Source: Jeongeupia naejangsanensis (GTDB taxonomy: Bacteria; Pseudomonadota; Gammaproteobacteria; Burkholderiales; Chitinibacteraceae). From it: DNA of 64,000 nucleotides. The notes beneath the pieces are model-generated. The model saw only the letters and a list, made by a program, of their open reading frames with translations, made no database searches and was not told where the DNA came from. Positions 1-9,984 of the stretch are shown one piece after another. Every line of letters begins with the position of its first letter. The stretch's first letter is position 1. The position numbers were made by a program, and so were the translations under genes. The stretch is from contig NZ_JAESND010000003.1 in the NCBI RefSeq assembly GCF_016865585.1, positions 186,001 through 250,000 of the forward strand, read 5' to 3'.

Positions 1-1712
1 AGGGCGACCTGCTCGACAGCATCAGCAGCACCTGGAACACCAGCTATGCGCCGAACCCGGGGCATCCGAGCGTCGACACCATCCTCAAGCAGAAGCCCAG
101 CCTGATTTCCATCGGCAAGAGCGTCAGCGGGATCAACAACAGCGATGCCAAGCTGCTCGAGCTGACCCAGCAGTTCACCTCGATGCTCGGCGAGACCGGC
201 GGCAACGTGCGCGAGCTCGACTACGCCAACCAGTTGTCGATGCTCAGCCAGCGGATGGCGAAGAACGCCAACGCCATGCTGGCCGGCGAGCTGATCAACC
301 CGGAAGTGGTGTTCCTGCTGGGCAAGGACGTGTCGACGTTCTCCGACATCGTCAAGGGCTTCAACGACGGTAGCGACGAGTTGCAGATCCGCGCGGTATC
401 GAGCTCGGCGCTGGCCGACAAGCTCGGCGAAATCCGTGCGCTGTTCCGCGACTTCGAAGTGGTCGTCAGTGCGTTCTCGAAGAACATGCAGCCGCTGGTG
501 AACACGCGTCTGGCCAACCAGGCGATTGTCCGCGATTCGGAATCGCTGCTGAAGGACACCACCGCGCTGGCGGAGGCATACGAAAACAAGGTGGGCGGGG
601 TGCTGATCACCGTGCTCGAACTGATCCTGATCGGTGCCGCACTGCTGTCGCTGTACCTGCTGGTCCGTGTGTTCAACCAGGAGGCCGTTCGCCGCCGGGT
701 TGCGTCGGAAGGCGAGAACAAGCGGAACCAGGAGGCGATTCTTCGTCTGCTGAACGAAATGGCCGACCTCGCCGACGGTGACCTGACGGTCCGCGCCTCG
801 GTGACCGAAGACCTGACCGGCGCGATCGCCGACTCGGTCAACTACACGATTGAAGAACTGCGGGCGCTGATCACCGAGATCAACCGCGCAACCGATCAGG
901 TGACGCGCGCGACCGACGATGCACAGGACGTATCGAGCGGTCTGCTCGCCGCTGCCGAACGCCAGTCGAACGAAATCGCCGACACCACAGGCACCGTCGA
1001 GCAGATGGTGCGCTCGATTCAGGGCGTGTCGGGCAATGCGGCGCAATCGGCCGACGTGGCGCAAGCGTCGCTGCTGGCTGCGGAGAAGGGCTCGGACGCG
1101 GTGCAGAACCAGATCAAGGGCATGAACGAAATTCGCGAGCAGATCCAGGAGACCGCGAAGCGAATCAAGCGTCTGGGCGAATCGTCGCAAGAAATTGGCG
1201 AAATCGTTGAACTGATCTCGGACATTACCGAGCAGACCAACGTGCTGGCGCTGAACGCGGCGATCCAGGCCGCAGCTGCCGGCGAAGCCGGTCGCGGCTT
1301 CTCGGTCGTGGCCGAGGAAGTGCAGCGGCTGGCTGAACGCTCGGCCGAAGCGACCAAGCAGATCGGTGCGATCGTGAAGACCATTCAGACCGATACGCAC
1401 GACGCCGTCGCGGCGATGGAAGTCTCGACGCAGGGTGTGGTCGAAGGCGCCAAGCTGTCCGACGCCGCCGGCGCGGCCCTGTCGGAAATCCGCCGCGTCA
1501 CCGGCGAGCTGGCGCGATTGATCGAATCGATCGCGCATGAAACCGAAGACCAGACCGGTCTCGCCGCCCGCGTGAACGCGTCGATGCGCGACATCCTGTC
1601 GATCACCGAGCAGACGTCGACCGGTACCCAGCAGTCGGCGCAGATTGTCGGCCAGCTTTCCGGGCTGGCGCAGGACCTGAAGGACTCGGTGTCCGGCTTC
1701 AAGCTGTCCTGA
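1..1712 (+). CDS. pilJ: PilJ methyl-accepting chemotaxis protein, 5' truncated
   Basis: The reading frame is already open at base 3, so the window begins inside this gene. PilJ is the inner-membrane receptor of the Pil-Chp chemosensory system that controls type IV pilus twitching. Seen: a periplasmic helical region containing [16 protein letters not shown], typical of PilJ-type nitrate/nitrite-like sensor folds; one hydrophobic membrane segment encoded near 598-675; a HAMP-like region; and a C-terminal signalling domain with the conserved hairpin tip around [17 protein letters not shown]. The gene ends 77 bases before chpA on the same strand, as in pilGHIJ-chpA operons. The N-terminal transmembrane helix lies outside the window. 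Identity is strong from sequence type plus neighbour. Confidence 0.9.
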   Translation, partial: GDLLDSISSTWNTSYAPNPGHPSVDTILKQKPSLISIGKSVSGINNSDAKLLELTQQFTSMLGETGGNVRELDYANQLSMLSQRMAKNANAMLAGELINPEVVFLLGKDVSTFSDIVKGFNDGSDELQIRAVSSSALADKLGEIRALFRDFEVVVSAFSKNMQPLVNTRLANQAIVRDSESLLKDTTALAEAYENKVGGVLITVLELILIGAALLSLYLLVRVFNQEAVRRRVASEGENKRNQEAILRLLNEMADLADGDLTVRASVTEDLTGAIADSVNYTIEELRALITEINRATDQVTRATDDAQDVSSGLLAAAERQSNEIADTTGTVEQMVRSIQGVSGNAAQSADVAQASLLAAEKGSDAVQNQIKGMNEIREQIQETAKRIKRLGESSQEIGEIVELISDITEQTNVLALNAAIQAAAAGEAGRGFSVVAEEVQRLAERSAEATKQIGAIVKTIQTDTHDAVAAMEVSTQGVVEGAKLSDAAGAALSEIRRVTGELARLIESIAHETEDQTGLAARVNASMRDILSITEQTSTGTQQSAQIVGQLSGLAQDLKDSVSGFKLS

Positions 1713-1730
1713 CCCATCCTGCCTGAAACG

Positions 1731-1748
1731 GGGGCCGGTCGGCCCCCG
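1731..1748 (+). other. GC-rich hairpin between pilJ and chpA
   Basis: A perfect 7-bp stem (GGGGGCC/GGCCCCC, loop GGTC) lies in the 77-base gap between pilJ and chpA. It has no T-run, so it is more likely a processing or partial-attenuation element than a true terminator. The function is inferred only from position. Confidence 0.35.
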
Positions 1749-1789
1749 CCTCCGCCCGATTCGCCGGGCCAAGACGAAGAGAACCCGCC

Positions 1790-4700
1790 ATGAGCGTTCA
1801 TACCGAATTTGACCGCGGCTCGCTGGTCTGGGTGAAGAGCGAGATCGACCAGACGCTGAATCGCGCGGCCGACGTCCTCAACCAGTTCAGCAACGAGCCC
1901 GACGCGGCGTTGCTCAAGCACGCCCAGACCCACTTGCACCAGTGCGCCGGCGCGCTGCAGATGGTCGAGCTCGACGGGCTGGCGCGGTTTTGCGAAGAGA
2001 TCGAACAGCTTGTTGCCAAAGTGGCTGCCGGTGACGCCGAAGCTGAGGCGCTGCCGCTGGTCCAGACTGCGGTCCAGGATACGGGGCGCTACCTTGAGCG
2101 CATCGCCGCCGGTGCGCCGAACGTGCCATTGCACCTGGCGCCGCGCTTTGCCGAACTCGCCCAGGCCGCCGGCCGGCCCGCCGCTGCAGTTGAGTTGTTT
2201 TTCCCCCGCCTTGGCGATCTGAGCCTGCCGGCCGGTTTGCCTGTGCGCCCTGTCGATGCGGGTGAGCGCGACGCGCATGTCAAACTGCTGCGCAGCCGCT
2301 ACGAATCGGGGTTGCTGCGCTGGATTCGCGGCGATGCCTCTGCCGCTGCACAAATGAGCCGGGCGCTGGCCGAACTGGCCGCCGCGCAGGCCGGCGGACT
2401 GGCTCGCGTGTTCTGGTGGAGTGCCGCTGCGGCGACCGAAGCACTGCCCACCAGCGATGACGTCGACGCCAAGCAATTGCTGATGCGCCTGAACCTGCAG
2501 CTGCGGCGCCTGGCCGACGGCTCGACCAAGGTTGCCGAACGGCTGTTCAGGGATCTGCTGTACGTGCTGACGGTGTCGAAGACCCCGGGCACCCTGGGTC
2601 AACACCTGCAGCAGGCGTTCGCGCTGGATGCCTTGCTGCCGGACGGTAGCGCCGCCATGTCGTCGGAGCACGAAGCCCTGATCGCCCAGGCCGCCGCGCT
2701 GCGCGACGAGCTGGGCACGGCACGCGAAATCTGGTCGCGCACCGCGGGCGGGCAGCACGAACGTCTGCCGGCACTCCAGTCCGAACTGGCCCGGCTGTCA
2801 GCTGCGAGCGTATCGCTGCAGATCGCCGCACTGCCGACGCTGTGGGACGCGATGCAAAGCGCTTGCCGTCGCTATGCCGACAGCGGCGTGGTCGAGGCCG
2901 ACGCGCTGGAAATGGCCACGGCCCTGTTGCTGGTCGACAATGCGCTGGCCAACTACCCGCGGCAGGCAAGCGATTTTGCGGAGCAGGTCGCCGCCATGGC
3001 GGCCCGTCTGGCCGAACCGGGCCTGGATGGCGACGTGCCGCACCTCGATACCATCAGCCAGCAAGCGCAAGAGCGGTTGCTGCGCGCTCAGCTGGCGCAG
3101 GAAATGCGCAGCAATCTGCGCCACGTCGAGGAAGTGCTGGATGCCTATTTCCGCGCACCCGAAACGGGCAGCAGCCTGGTCGAGCTCGAATCGGGCCTGC
3201 GGCAGACGCTGGGGGCGCTGGCGATGCTGGAGTGCGATCGTGCGGTCCGGCTGCTGGAAGTGTGCCGGCAACGTATCGATGAATATGCCGCCAGCGAAGT
3301 CGTGCCCGAACAGCTTGCGCTCGAAGAACTGGCCGAAGCATTTTCAAGCCTCGGTTTCTATATCGATGCACTCGAAGCCGGGCGCCCGGATCCCGACCGT
3401 CTGATCGCTACGTCGCTGGCTCGACTTTGCGGCGAGGAAGCGCTCGTCGAGGCGCCGTCCGAGGAGGTGCTCGAAGTCGAGGCGCCGCTGGCCGCCGTTG
3501 CCCCGGCTCCCGCGTCCGAACCGGCCGAAGTCAGGTCGCTGCCGCAAACCGATGACGCGATCGACGCCGAGCTGCTCGACGTTTACCTCGAAGAGGCGGT
3601 CGAAGTGCTGGCCACGATAGCCGGCCAGCTCGAGCGTTGCCGCGCTTTCCCGGCTGATCGCGATGCCATGACGGTAATCCGTCGCGGCTTCCATACCCTG
3701 AAGGGCAGCGGTCGCATGGTCGGGCTGACACAGCTTGGCGATGTGGCGTGGGCCATCGAACAGGTCATGAACAAATGGCTGCAGGACGAAGTACCGGCGT
3801 CGCCGGCGCTGCTCTCGCTTGTCGCCGATGCGCATGACGCCTTTGCCGGCTGGGTCCGCGAGCTGGGCGAGACCGGCGCCGCGCTGGTCGATGCCGGGGC
3901 ACTGGTAGCAACCGCCGATTCGCTGCGGGAAGGTACGGCGCAGGCCGCCATGGCGCCGGCTGCCGCGCTTGCCGCGGTCGCACAACCCGGCGAATCCGAC
4001 GAAGTGCAGATCGGCGAGGTCACGGTCTCGGCTGCGCTGTTCGCTCTGTTCCGCGACGAAGCGCAGCGCTACATGGACACCTTGCGTGGCGGTCAGCGCG
4101 CGCTGCGTCAGGGCGAGGTGCCTGGCGCCAATGTCGAACTCGCGGCGCATACGCTTGGCGGCATAGCGTCGACGGCGGGGCTGCGGTCGATGGGCGAGCT
4201 TGCCTACGCCATCGAAAACGCGCTGCAAACGCTCGATCTGCAACTGGCGTACCACGCCGATGCCGTTATCGATGCCGTCGACTTCCTGGGCGGCATGCTG
4301 GATGCCGTGGTCGCATTGAACGCACCGGCCGATCCGGCCGCGCCGCTGGCCACGCTGGCGGCACTTCACGACGAGCTGCTGACGATCAACTTCGATGCGC
4401 CGGCAGTGCCGGAGCCGCAGGACAGCGACCTCGGGGAACTGCCGTTGCTCGACGGCGAGGACCTGCTGATCGTCCCGCCGGTGGATGACGAAGACGAGCA
4501 GATCGAATTGCGTCTGCTTGACGGTGCCAGCGCAGAACAAGTGGCGGACACTGTTGCCGAAGCCGAAGCCGAAGCCGAAGCCGAAGCCGAAGCCGAAGCC
4601 GAAGCCGAAGCCGAAGCCGAAGCCGAAGCCGAAGCCGGCCTCGTTGTGTCGCTGGACGACGACGCAGAGCTGGTCTTTTCGTTGCCGGACGAGGCGGTTG

Positions 4701-7381
4701 ATGCTGAGGTCATTCCGCAGGCATTGCACGAGGACGATAGCTTCACCCTTGATCTCGATGGCCTGCTCGACCACGGCATCGCATCGTTGCCGGCGGATAT
4801 CCTTGCCGTTGGCAAGGCCGAACAAGCGCCGGAGTTCATCGAGCAGCCGAACGAGGACGGCGTTGACGCGGTACCGGTGGTTGACGCTGTTGCGGCGGAC
4901 CCGGTCGAGCACCTTGAGCGCGAACCAGTCGTATCGGCTCCGGCAGGCGGTTCGGACGCTGACGAGCTTGTCGCGTTCGACGTGGCGCTGGCGGGCGAGC
5001 CGACGGTCGATGTTCAGCTGGACGCCGATCTGGCCGTGACGATCGACGCGGAACTGGCCGAGGAACTGTACAGCGACCGCCTGGCGTCGCCGGCTGACGA
5101 CGCGCTCGCCGACGAATCGCCGTTCGCGTCGCTGCTGGCGACCCAAACCGAACGCCGTGACGAGCTCGATATTGGCGTCGTCGACGATATCGACGCGCAA
5201 CTGCTGCCGATCTTCATCGAGGAAGCGGACGAGTTGTTGCCGCAGCTCGAGGCCTGCCTGCGTGCCGTGCGCGAAACGCCGGACGACGTGGAATCCAGCG
5301 CTGCAATCAAGCGCGTGCTGCATACGCTGAAGGGCAGTGCGCGGATGTCGGGCGCAATGCGCCTCGGCGAAGCCACGCACCGGATGGAGAGCCGGCTGCT
5401 GGCCGCCGTCGGTACGCCGGGTCTCGCGCTGCTTGACGAGCTCGATGCCGATTACGACCTGATCGTTTCGCTGTACGACACCCTGTGTGGTCGCGGTCAG
5501 CCGCAAGCGGCGACGGAACAGGCGCAACCTGCCGCTGCACCGCAGTTCCTGCTGGGCGCGGCCGAATCCGATGCGAAGACGACGATCCGGGTGAAGTCGG
5601 AACTCGTCGACCAGCTCGTCAACCAGGCCGGTGAAGTGGCGATCGCGCGCTCGCGGATCGAGGCCGAGATGCTGTCGCTGAAGGGCTCGCTGCTGGAGCT
5701 GACCGAAAACGTCGGCCGGCTGCGCGGCCAGCTGCGCGAGCTGGAAATCCAGGCCGAAAGCCAGATGCAGGCCCGTTCGCGCGAAATCGAGGACAGCCAC
5801 GGCAACTTTGACCCGCTCGAGTTCGACCGCTTTACCCGGCTGCAGGAAGTCACCCGTTTCATCGCCGAAAGCGTCAACGACGTCGCGACGATCCAGCACA
5901 GTCTGCTGAAGAACCTGGACGACTCGGCCGGTGCGCTGACCGCGCAGGGCCGGATGACGCGCGAGCTGCAGCAGAGCCTGATGCGTGTGCGCATGGTGCC
6001 GTTCGCCAGCGTCTCGGACCGGCTGTACCGGCTGACGCGGCAGACCGGCAAGGAAGTCGGCAAGAAGGTCAACCTCGAACTCAAGGGCGGTCGCGTCGAA
6101 ATCGACCGCGGCGTGCTCGAGAAAATGATTTCGCCGTTCGAGCACATGCTGCGCAACGCGATCGACCACGGCCTTGAGGACAGCGACGCCCGTGTTGCCG
6201 CCGGCAAGTCCGAGTTCGGCGAAGTGCTGGTCGAAGTCCGTCAGGAAGGCAACGAGCTGGTGCTGACGCTGAAGGACGACGGCAAGGGGCTCGATTACGG
6301 CCGCATCCGCAGCAAGGGCGAAACGCTGGGTCTGGTTGTACCGGGCAGTGATGTCTCGGAAACCACGCTGGCGCAGCTGATTTTCGAACCGGGCTTCTCG
6401 ACAGCCAGCAACGTGACGCAGCTGTCGGGCCGCGGCATCGGCATGGACGTCGTCAAGAACGAGATCGGCAACCTTGGCGGCAGCATCGAAGTCGCCAGCA
6501 CGCCGGGAGCGGGGACGACGTTCACGATCCACCTGCCGCTGACGCTGGCGGTGACGCAGGTGCTGCTGGTCAAGGCGGGCGAGCGCCAGTTCGCGATTCC
6601 GTCGGTGATGATCGAACAGGTGCAGGAACTGAAGCAGGCGCCGCTGGCCGAGCTGTATGCGGCGCGGGTGCAGCACTGGATGGGGGGCAGCTATCCGTTC
6701 GCCTACTTCCCGCGTCTTGTCGGTGATGCCGAGACCGTGCCGGAGCAGAAGCGCTTCTCGACCGTGCTGCTGTTGCGCAGCGGCGCCACGCGGATGGCAC
6801 TGCACGTCGACGCGCTGCTCAAGAACCAGGAAGTCGTCGTCAAGGCGATCGGCCCGCAGCTGGCCCGGATCCCCGGTGTGGCTGGGGCGACGGTGCTCGG
6901 CAACGGCGACATCGTGCCGATCATGAACCCGATCGCGCTGCTGGCGCGTGGCGAGATCGCGGCGGCCGGTGTACGGGTCGAAGCGGCGCCGGCCCAGCTC
7001 GAAACCACGCCGGTGGTGATGGTCGTCGACGATTCGCTCACCGTGCGCAAGATCACCTCGCGCCTGCTGGCACGCGAAGGCTTCCAGGTCGTGACCGCCA
7101 AGGACGGCGTCGATGCGCTGCAGCAGCTGCAGGACGTGACCCCGGCGGTGATGCTGGTCGACGTCGAAATGCCGCGCATGGACGGCTTTGAGCTGACACG
7201 CAACGTGCGCAACAACGAGGGTACGCGCAACACGCCGATCGTGATGATCACGTCGCGTACCGCCGACAAGCACAAGAACTACGCGTTCGAACTGGGCGTC
7301 AACGTCTTCCTCGGCAAGCCGTATCAGGAAGACGAGCTGCTCGGCCACATCCGCCGGCTGATCGCCACCGCGACGATCTGA
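1790..7381 (+). CDS. chpA: ChpA/PilL hybrid CheA-type histidine kinase of the type IV pilus chemosensory system
   Basis: This 1863-residue protein is a CheA-like kinase that takes signal from PilJ and phosphorylates PilG/PilH-type regulators. Seen in order: a degenerate N-terminal Hpt-like region; an Hpt domain with HTLKGSGR (His635); a second with HTLGGIAST (His787, conserved Lys lost); an acidic linker with a 13-fold Ala-Glu repeat (923-948); a third Hpt with HTLKGSAR (His1178); a dimerisation region; a HATPase core with the N-box around Asn1456 (NAIDHGL) and later GRGIGMDVV; a CheW-like domain; and a C-terminal receiver with Asp1747/Asp1748 and phosphoacceptor Asp1791 (MLVDVEMPRMDG). Pseudomonas ChpA is larger and carries more Hpt modules. 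The start follows a purine-rich stretch (gaagagaa). Confidence 0.93.
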   Translation: MSVHTEFDRGSLVWVKSEIDQTLNRAADVLNQFSNEPDAALLKHAQTHLHQCAGALQMVELDGLARFCEEIEQLVAKVAAGDAEAEALPLVQTAVQDTGRYLERIAAGAPNVPLHLAPRFAELAQAAGRPAAAVELFFPRLGDLSLPAGLPVRPVDAGERDAHVKLLRSRYESGLLRWIRGDASAAAQMSRALAELAAAQAGGLARVFWWSAAAATEALPTSDDVDAKQLLMRLNLQLRRLADGSTKVAERLFRDLLYVLTVSKTPGTLGQHLQQAFALDALLPDGSAAMSSEHEALIAQAAALRDELGTAREIWSRTAGGQHERLPALQSELARLSAASVSLQIAALPTLWDAMQSACRRYADSGVVEADALEMATALLLVDNALANYPRQASDFAEQVAAMAARLAEPGLDGDVPHLDTISQQAQERLLRAQLAQEMRSNLRHVEEVLDAYFRAPETGSSLVELESGLRQTLGALAMLECDRAVRLLEVCRQRIDEYAASEVVPEQLALEELAEAFSSLGFYIDALEAGRPDPDRLIATSLARLCGEEALVEAPSEEVLEVEAPLAAVAPAPASEPAEVRSLPQTDDAIDAELLDVYLEEAVEVLATIAGQLERCRAFPADRDAMTVIRRGFHTLKGSGRMVGLTQLGDVAWAIEQVMNKWLQDEVPASPALLSLVADAHDAFAGWVRELGETGAALVDAGALVATADSLREGTAQAAMAPAAALAAVAQPGESDEVQIGEVTVSAALFALFRDEAQRYMDTLRGGQRALRQGEVPGANVELAAHTLGGIASTAGLRSMGELAYAIENALQTLDLQLAYHADAVIDAVDFLGGMLDAVVALNAPADPAAPLATLAALHDELLTINFDAPAVPEPQDSDLGELPLLDGEDLLIVPPVDDEDEQIELRLLDGASAEQVADTVAEAEAEAEAEAEAEAEAEAEAEAEAEAGLVVSLDDDAELVFSLPDEAVDAEVIPQALHEDDSFTLDLDGLLDHGIASLPADILAVGKAEQAPEFIEQPNEDGVDAVPVVDAVAADPVEHLEREPVVSAPAGGSDADELVAFDVALAGEPTVDVQLDADLAVTIDAELAEELYSDRLASPADDALADESPFASLLATQTERRDELDIGVVDDIDAQLLPIFIEEADELLPQLEACLRAVRETPDDVESSAAIKRVLHTLKGSARMSGAMRLGEATHRMESRLLAAVGTPGLALLDELDADYDLIVSLYDTLCGRGQPQAATEQAQPAAAPQFLLGAAESDAKTTIRVKSELVDQLVNQAGEVAIARSRIEAEMLSLKGSLLELTENVGRLRGQLRELEIQAESQMQARSREIEDSHGNFDPLEFDRFTRLQEVTRFIAESVNDVATIQHSLLKNLDDSAGALTAQGRMTRELQQSLMRVRMVPFASVSDRLYRLTRQTGKEVGKKVNLELKGGRVEIDRGVLEKMISPFEHMLRNAIDHGLEDSDARVAAGKSEFGEVLVEVRQEGNELVLTLKDDGKGLDYGRIRSKGETLGLVVPGSDVSETTLAQLIFEPGFSTASNVTQLSGRGIGMDVVKNEIGNLGGSIEVASTPGAGTTFTIHLPLTLAVTQVLLVKAGERQFAIPSVMIEQVQELKQAPLAELYAARVQHWMGGSYPFAYFPRLVGDAETVPEQKRFSTVLLLRSGATRMALHVDALLKNQEVVVKAIGPQLARIPGVAGATVLGNGDIVPIMNPIALLARGEIAAAGVRVEAAPAQLETTPVVMVVDDSLTVRKITSRLLAREGFQVVTAKDGVDALQQLQDVTPAVMLVDVEMPRMDGFELTRNVRNNEGTRNTPIVMITSRTADKHKNYAFELGVNVFLGKPYQEDELLGHIRRLIATATI
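4556..4633 (+). repeat. 13 perfect tandem GCCGAA hexamers inside chpA
   Basis: The hexamer GCCGAA is repeated 13 times without interruption, in frame with chpA, and encodes (Ala-Glu)13 at residues 923-948. It lies in the linker between the second and third Hpt domains. Unit changes would keep the frame and alter only linker length. Such perfect hexamer arrays can change copy number by slippage, but variability here is inference. Confidence 0.97.
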
Positions 7382-7398
7382 TTCGCGGTGCGGTCCAC

Positions 7399-7428
7399 AC
7401 AAAGGGCACGGTTTTCCGTGCCCTTTGT
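7399..7428 (+). terminator. Stem-loop terminator after chpA
   Basis: A perfect 13-bp stem (ACAAAGGGCACGG pairing with CCGTGCCCTTTGT, loop TTTT) begins 18 bases after the chpA stop. The descending arm is T-rich but there is no long T-run after it, so termination strength is uncertain. Its position at the end of the pil-chp operon supports the call. Confidence 0.7.
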
Positions 7429-7540
7429 CATTGCGGCGGACAATGAAGGGCCGATCGGCGCGGATGACCGCAATTTTGCGTGCTTTGTGCACGAAGGCCG
7501 CGCACCGACGGTGCGACTGCCTTTATCATTGCGGGTGAAT

Positions 7541-7570
7541 GCGCGCCGGCGTGACCGGCGCGCGCGTCTT
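7541..7570 (+). terminator. Terminator-like hairpin in the tyrS leader
   Basis: A perfect 9-bp GC stem (GCGCGCCGG/CCGGCGCGC, loop CGTGA) is followed by GTCTTTT, and lies 43 bases before the tyrS start. A possible -10 (TATCAT, 7524-7529) is just upstream, so the hairpin could lie inside the tyrS leader as an attenuator. It may instead back up the chpA terminator. A small hairpin at 7502-7514 precedes it. Confidence 0.5.
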
Positions 7571-7612
7571 TTCCGGCCCGCCAGCGCGCGTGCCGCACGC
7601 CAGGAAGAAACG

Positions 7613-8887
7613 ATGTCCACGCAAGCTTTGATCCAGCAATTGCAAGAACGCGGGCTGATTGCCCAGGTGACCGATACCGACGCGCTGGGCGCGCTGCTCG
7701 AACAGGGCCCGGTGACGCTGTATTGCGGCTTCGACCCGACCGCCGACAGCCTGCACCTCGGCCATCTGGTACCGGTGCTGGTGCTCAAGCGCTTCCAGCT
7801 CGCCGGCCACAAGCCGATCGCCCTTGTCGGCGGCGCGACCGGCATGATCGGTGACCCGAGCTTCAAGGCGACCGAGCGCAAGCTCAATACCCCCGACGTG
7901 ATCGCCGGCTGGGTCGAGAACATCCGCAAGCAGGTCGAACCGTTCCTGAGCTTCGACGGCAGCAATGCCGCAATCATGGCCAACAACCACGACTGGTTCG
8001 GCCAGATGAACGTGCTCGATTTCCTGCGCGACATCGGCAAGCACTTCTCGGTCAACGCGATGATCAAGAAGGAATCGGTGCAGCAGCGGATCGACCGCGA
8101 CGAGAGCGGCATTTCGTTCACCGAGTTCAGCTACAGCCTGCTGCAGGGCTACGACTTCGTCGAGCTGAACAGCCGCCATGGCTGCCGGCTGCAGATCGGC
8201 GGCTCGGACCAGTGGGGCAACATCACCGCCGGCATCGACCTGACCCGCCGCCGCAACCAGCAGCAGGTGTTCGGCCTGACGCTGCCGCTGGTGACCAAGT
8301 CCGACGGCACCAAGTTCGGCAAGACCGAAGGCGGCGCGGTGTGGCTCGATCCGAAAAAAACGTCGCCGTACAAGTTCTACCAGTTCTGGCTTGGCACCGC
8401 CGATGCCGACGTCTACAAGTTCCTGCGCTACTTCACCTTCCTGAGCATGGACGAGATCGCCGCGATCGAAGCGGCCGACAAGGCGCGTGACGGCAAGCCC
8501 GAAGCACAACGCATCCTCGCCGAGGCGGCGACCGCGCTGGTGCACGGCGACGACGCGGTGGTCGCGGCCAAGCGGATTTCGCAATCGCTGTTCAGCGACA
8601 GCCTGGCGTCGCTGACGCAGGACGACTTCGAACAGCTGGCGCTCGACGGCATGCCGACGGTGAGCCTGCCGAAAGAGACCGGCCTGATCGACGCCGTCGT
8701 CGCCGGCGAGCTGGCCAAATCCAAGAGCGAAGCGCGCACCTTCATCACCAGTGGCGCGGTCGCGATCAACGGCGCCAAGGCGGAGTCGATCGAGCATGCC
8801 TTTGCCGATGGCGAGCGTCTGTTCGGCCGTTATACGCTGCTGCGTCGCGGCAAGAAGAACTACAGCCTGATCGTCTGGCAGGACTGA
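7613..8887 (+). CDS. tyrS: Tyrosyl-tRNA synthetase
   Basis: Class I aminoacyl-tRNA synthetase that charges tRNA-Tyr in the cytoplasm. The product is 424 residues, the same length as E. coli TyrS. Seen: the HIGH-type signature [10 protein letters not shown], the tyrosine-binding region ending [12 protein letters not shown], the KMSKS-equivalent loop KFGKT, and a C-terminal S4-like RNA-binding domain ([18 protein letters not shown]). The start was placed at 7613 because AGGAAGAA precedes it and the length then fits the family; the frame is also open further upstream. Confidence 0.96.
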   Translation: MSTQALIQQLQERGLIAQVTDTDALGALLEQGPVTLYCGFDPTADSLHLGHLVPVLVLKRFQLAGHKPIALVGGATGMIGDPSFKATERKLNTPDVIAGWVENIRKQVEPFLSFDGSNAAIMANNHDWFGQMNVLDFLRDIGKHFSVNAMIKKESVQQRIDRDESGISFTEFSYSLLQGYDFVELNSRHGCRLQIGGSDQWGNITAGIDLTRRRNQQQVFGLTLPLVTKSDGTKFGKTEGGAVWLDPKKTSPYKFYQFWLGTADADVYKFLRYFTFLSMDEIAAIEAADKARDGKPEAQRILAEAATALVHGDDAVVAAKRISQSLFSDSLASLTQDDFEQLALDGMPTVSLPKETGLIDAVVAGELAKSKSEARTFITSGAVAINGAKAESIEHAFADGERLFGRYTLLRRGKKNYSLIVWQD

Positions 8888-8915
8888 AACCGGCTCATTC
8901 GGCGGCTGCGCCAGC

Positions 8916-8998
8916 GCAGTTCGTGCCCGTCCGATGCTCGGAATCCTCATGGACTCGTGTCCATTCCGGTTCCTGCGCTTCGGGCGGACACAAACTGC
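8916..8998. repeat. 83-base imperfect inverted repeat between tyrS and pdxY
   Basis: Bases 8916-8954 and the reverse complement of 8959-8998 match at about three quarters of positions, around a small central hairpin (GGAC-TCGT-GTCC). The outer arms begin GCAGTT and end AACTGC. The flanks (8905-8915 and 8999-9010) show weaker continuing complementarity. The whole element would fold into one long hairpin in either strand. It has no coding potential that resembles a known protein. It could be an intergenic repeat family member, a small-RNA source or an mRNA end structure; copy number elsewhere is not visible from here. Confidence 0.7.
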
Positions 8999-9050
8999 TT
9001 TGGCTCGCTCACCGACTGAACTGGTTTTGCCACGAGTTGGCGAGAACGAG

Positions 9051-9071
9051 GCCCGGCTTCCACGGCCGGGC
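9051..9071 (+). other. Hairpin immediately upstream of pdxY
   Basis: A 7-bp stem GCCCGGC/GCCGGGC lies 15 bases before the pdxY start and directly precedes its ribosome-binding site (GCAGGAG). It could be the tail terminator of the tyrS transcript or a structure influencing pdxY translation. Only CTTT follows it. Confidence 0.4.
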
Positions 9072-9086
9072 TTTGCAGGAGTCCCC

Positions 9087-9944
9087 ATGAAACACGTCCT
9101 GAGTATCCAGTCCCACGTCGTCTACGGCCACGCCGGCAACAGCGCGGCGGTGTTTCCGATGCGCCGGCTCGGCGTCGAGGTCTGGCCGGTCAACACGGTG
9201 CAGTTCTCCAACCACACCCAGTACGGCCGTTGGGCCGGGCAGGCGCTTGAGTCGTCGCAGATTACCGCGCTGGTCGACGGCATTGCCGCGATCGGCGAGC
9301 TGCAGCGTTGCGACGCGGTGCTGTCGGGCTACCTCGGTGCGCCGGAGCAGGCGGCCTACGTGATCGAGGCGGTACGCAAGGTCAGGGCCGCCAACCCGCA
9401 GGCGATCTACCTGTGCGATCCGGTGATGGGTCATCCGGAGAAGGGCTGCGTCGTTCAGCCTGGCATCCAGCAGTATCTGGTCGAGCACATGCCGGCGGTG
9501 GCCGACATCATGGCGCCGAATCATCTCGAACTCGAGAAGCTCGCCGGCCGCGACATCGACAGCCTGGCCGACGCGCTTGCCGCCTGCCGCGACCTGATCG
9601 CACGCGGCCCCAAGCTGGTGCTGGTCAAGCACCTCGACTACGCCGGCAAGCCGGTCGACCAGTTCGAGATGCTGGTGGTATCGGCAAGCGAAGCGTGGCT
9701 CGGCCGCCGGCCGCTGTATCCGTTCGACCGGCAGCCGGTCGGCGTCGGCGACCTGACCTCGGGTGTTTTTCTCGCGCGCACCTTGTCCGGTGACGATGTG
9801 AAAACGGCGTTCGAGCACACACTCGCCGCCGTCGACGCGGTGATGGCGGCGACGCATGCCGCCGGCGAGTACGAGCTGCAGCTCGTGGCCGCGCAGGACG
9901 AGATCGCCCGACCACAGCGCCATTTCGACGCGATCGCAGTCTGA
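9087..9944 (+). CDS. pdxY: Pyridoxal kinase PdxY
   Basis: Ribokinase-family kinase that phosphorylates pyridoxal in the vitamin B6 salvage pathway. The 285-residue product matches PdxY (287 in E. coli). Seen: N-terminal [20 protein letters not shown], the substrate-region [13 protein letters not shown], and the anion-hole/catalytic signature [10 protein letters not shown] near the C-terminus (canonical GTGD replaced by GVGD, as in PdxY). The start at 9087 follows GGAG; longer forms would begin within the upstream hairpin. The gene stands alone, with a terminator just after it. Confidence 0.93.
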   Translation: MKHVLSIQSHVVYGHAGNSAAVFPMRRLGVEVWPVNTVQFSNHTQYGRWAGQALESSQITALVDGIAAIGELQRCDAVLSGYLGAPEQAAYVIEAVRKVRAANPQAIYLCDPVMGHPEKGCVVQPGIQQYLVEHMPAVADIMAPNHLELEKLAGRDIDSLADALAACRDLIARGPKLVLVKHLDYAGKPVDQFEMLVVSASEAWLGRRPLYPFDRQPVGVGDLTSGVFLARTLSGDDVKTAFEHTLAAVDAVMAATHAAGEYELQLVAAQDEIARPQRHFDAIAV

Positions 9945-9960
9945 ACAGGCGTGGAGTGAA

Positions 9961-9984
9961 AATGCCGGCTTGCATGCCGGCATT
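9961..9984 (+). terminator. Hairpin after pdxY
   Basis: A perfect 9-bp stem (AATGCCGGC/GCCGGCATT, loop TTGCAT) starts 16 bases after the pdxY stop. It lacks a strong T-tract (GTTCGG follows). Its loop contains the TTGCAT proposed as the -35 of the next gene. Confidence 0.6.

Noticed and set aside
4556-4633. CRISPR-like or mobile repeat
   Set aside because: The unit is a 6-base in-frame microsatellite with no spacers; it is a coding tandem repeat.
3344-7492. Very long open frame on the strand opposite chpA
   Set aside because: It mirrors the coding strand of a certain gene; its product is rich in Arg, His and Gln as expected for antisense frames in GC-rich DNA, and shows no domain.
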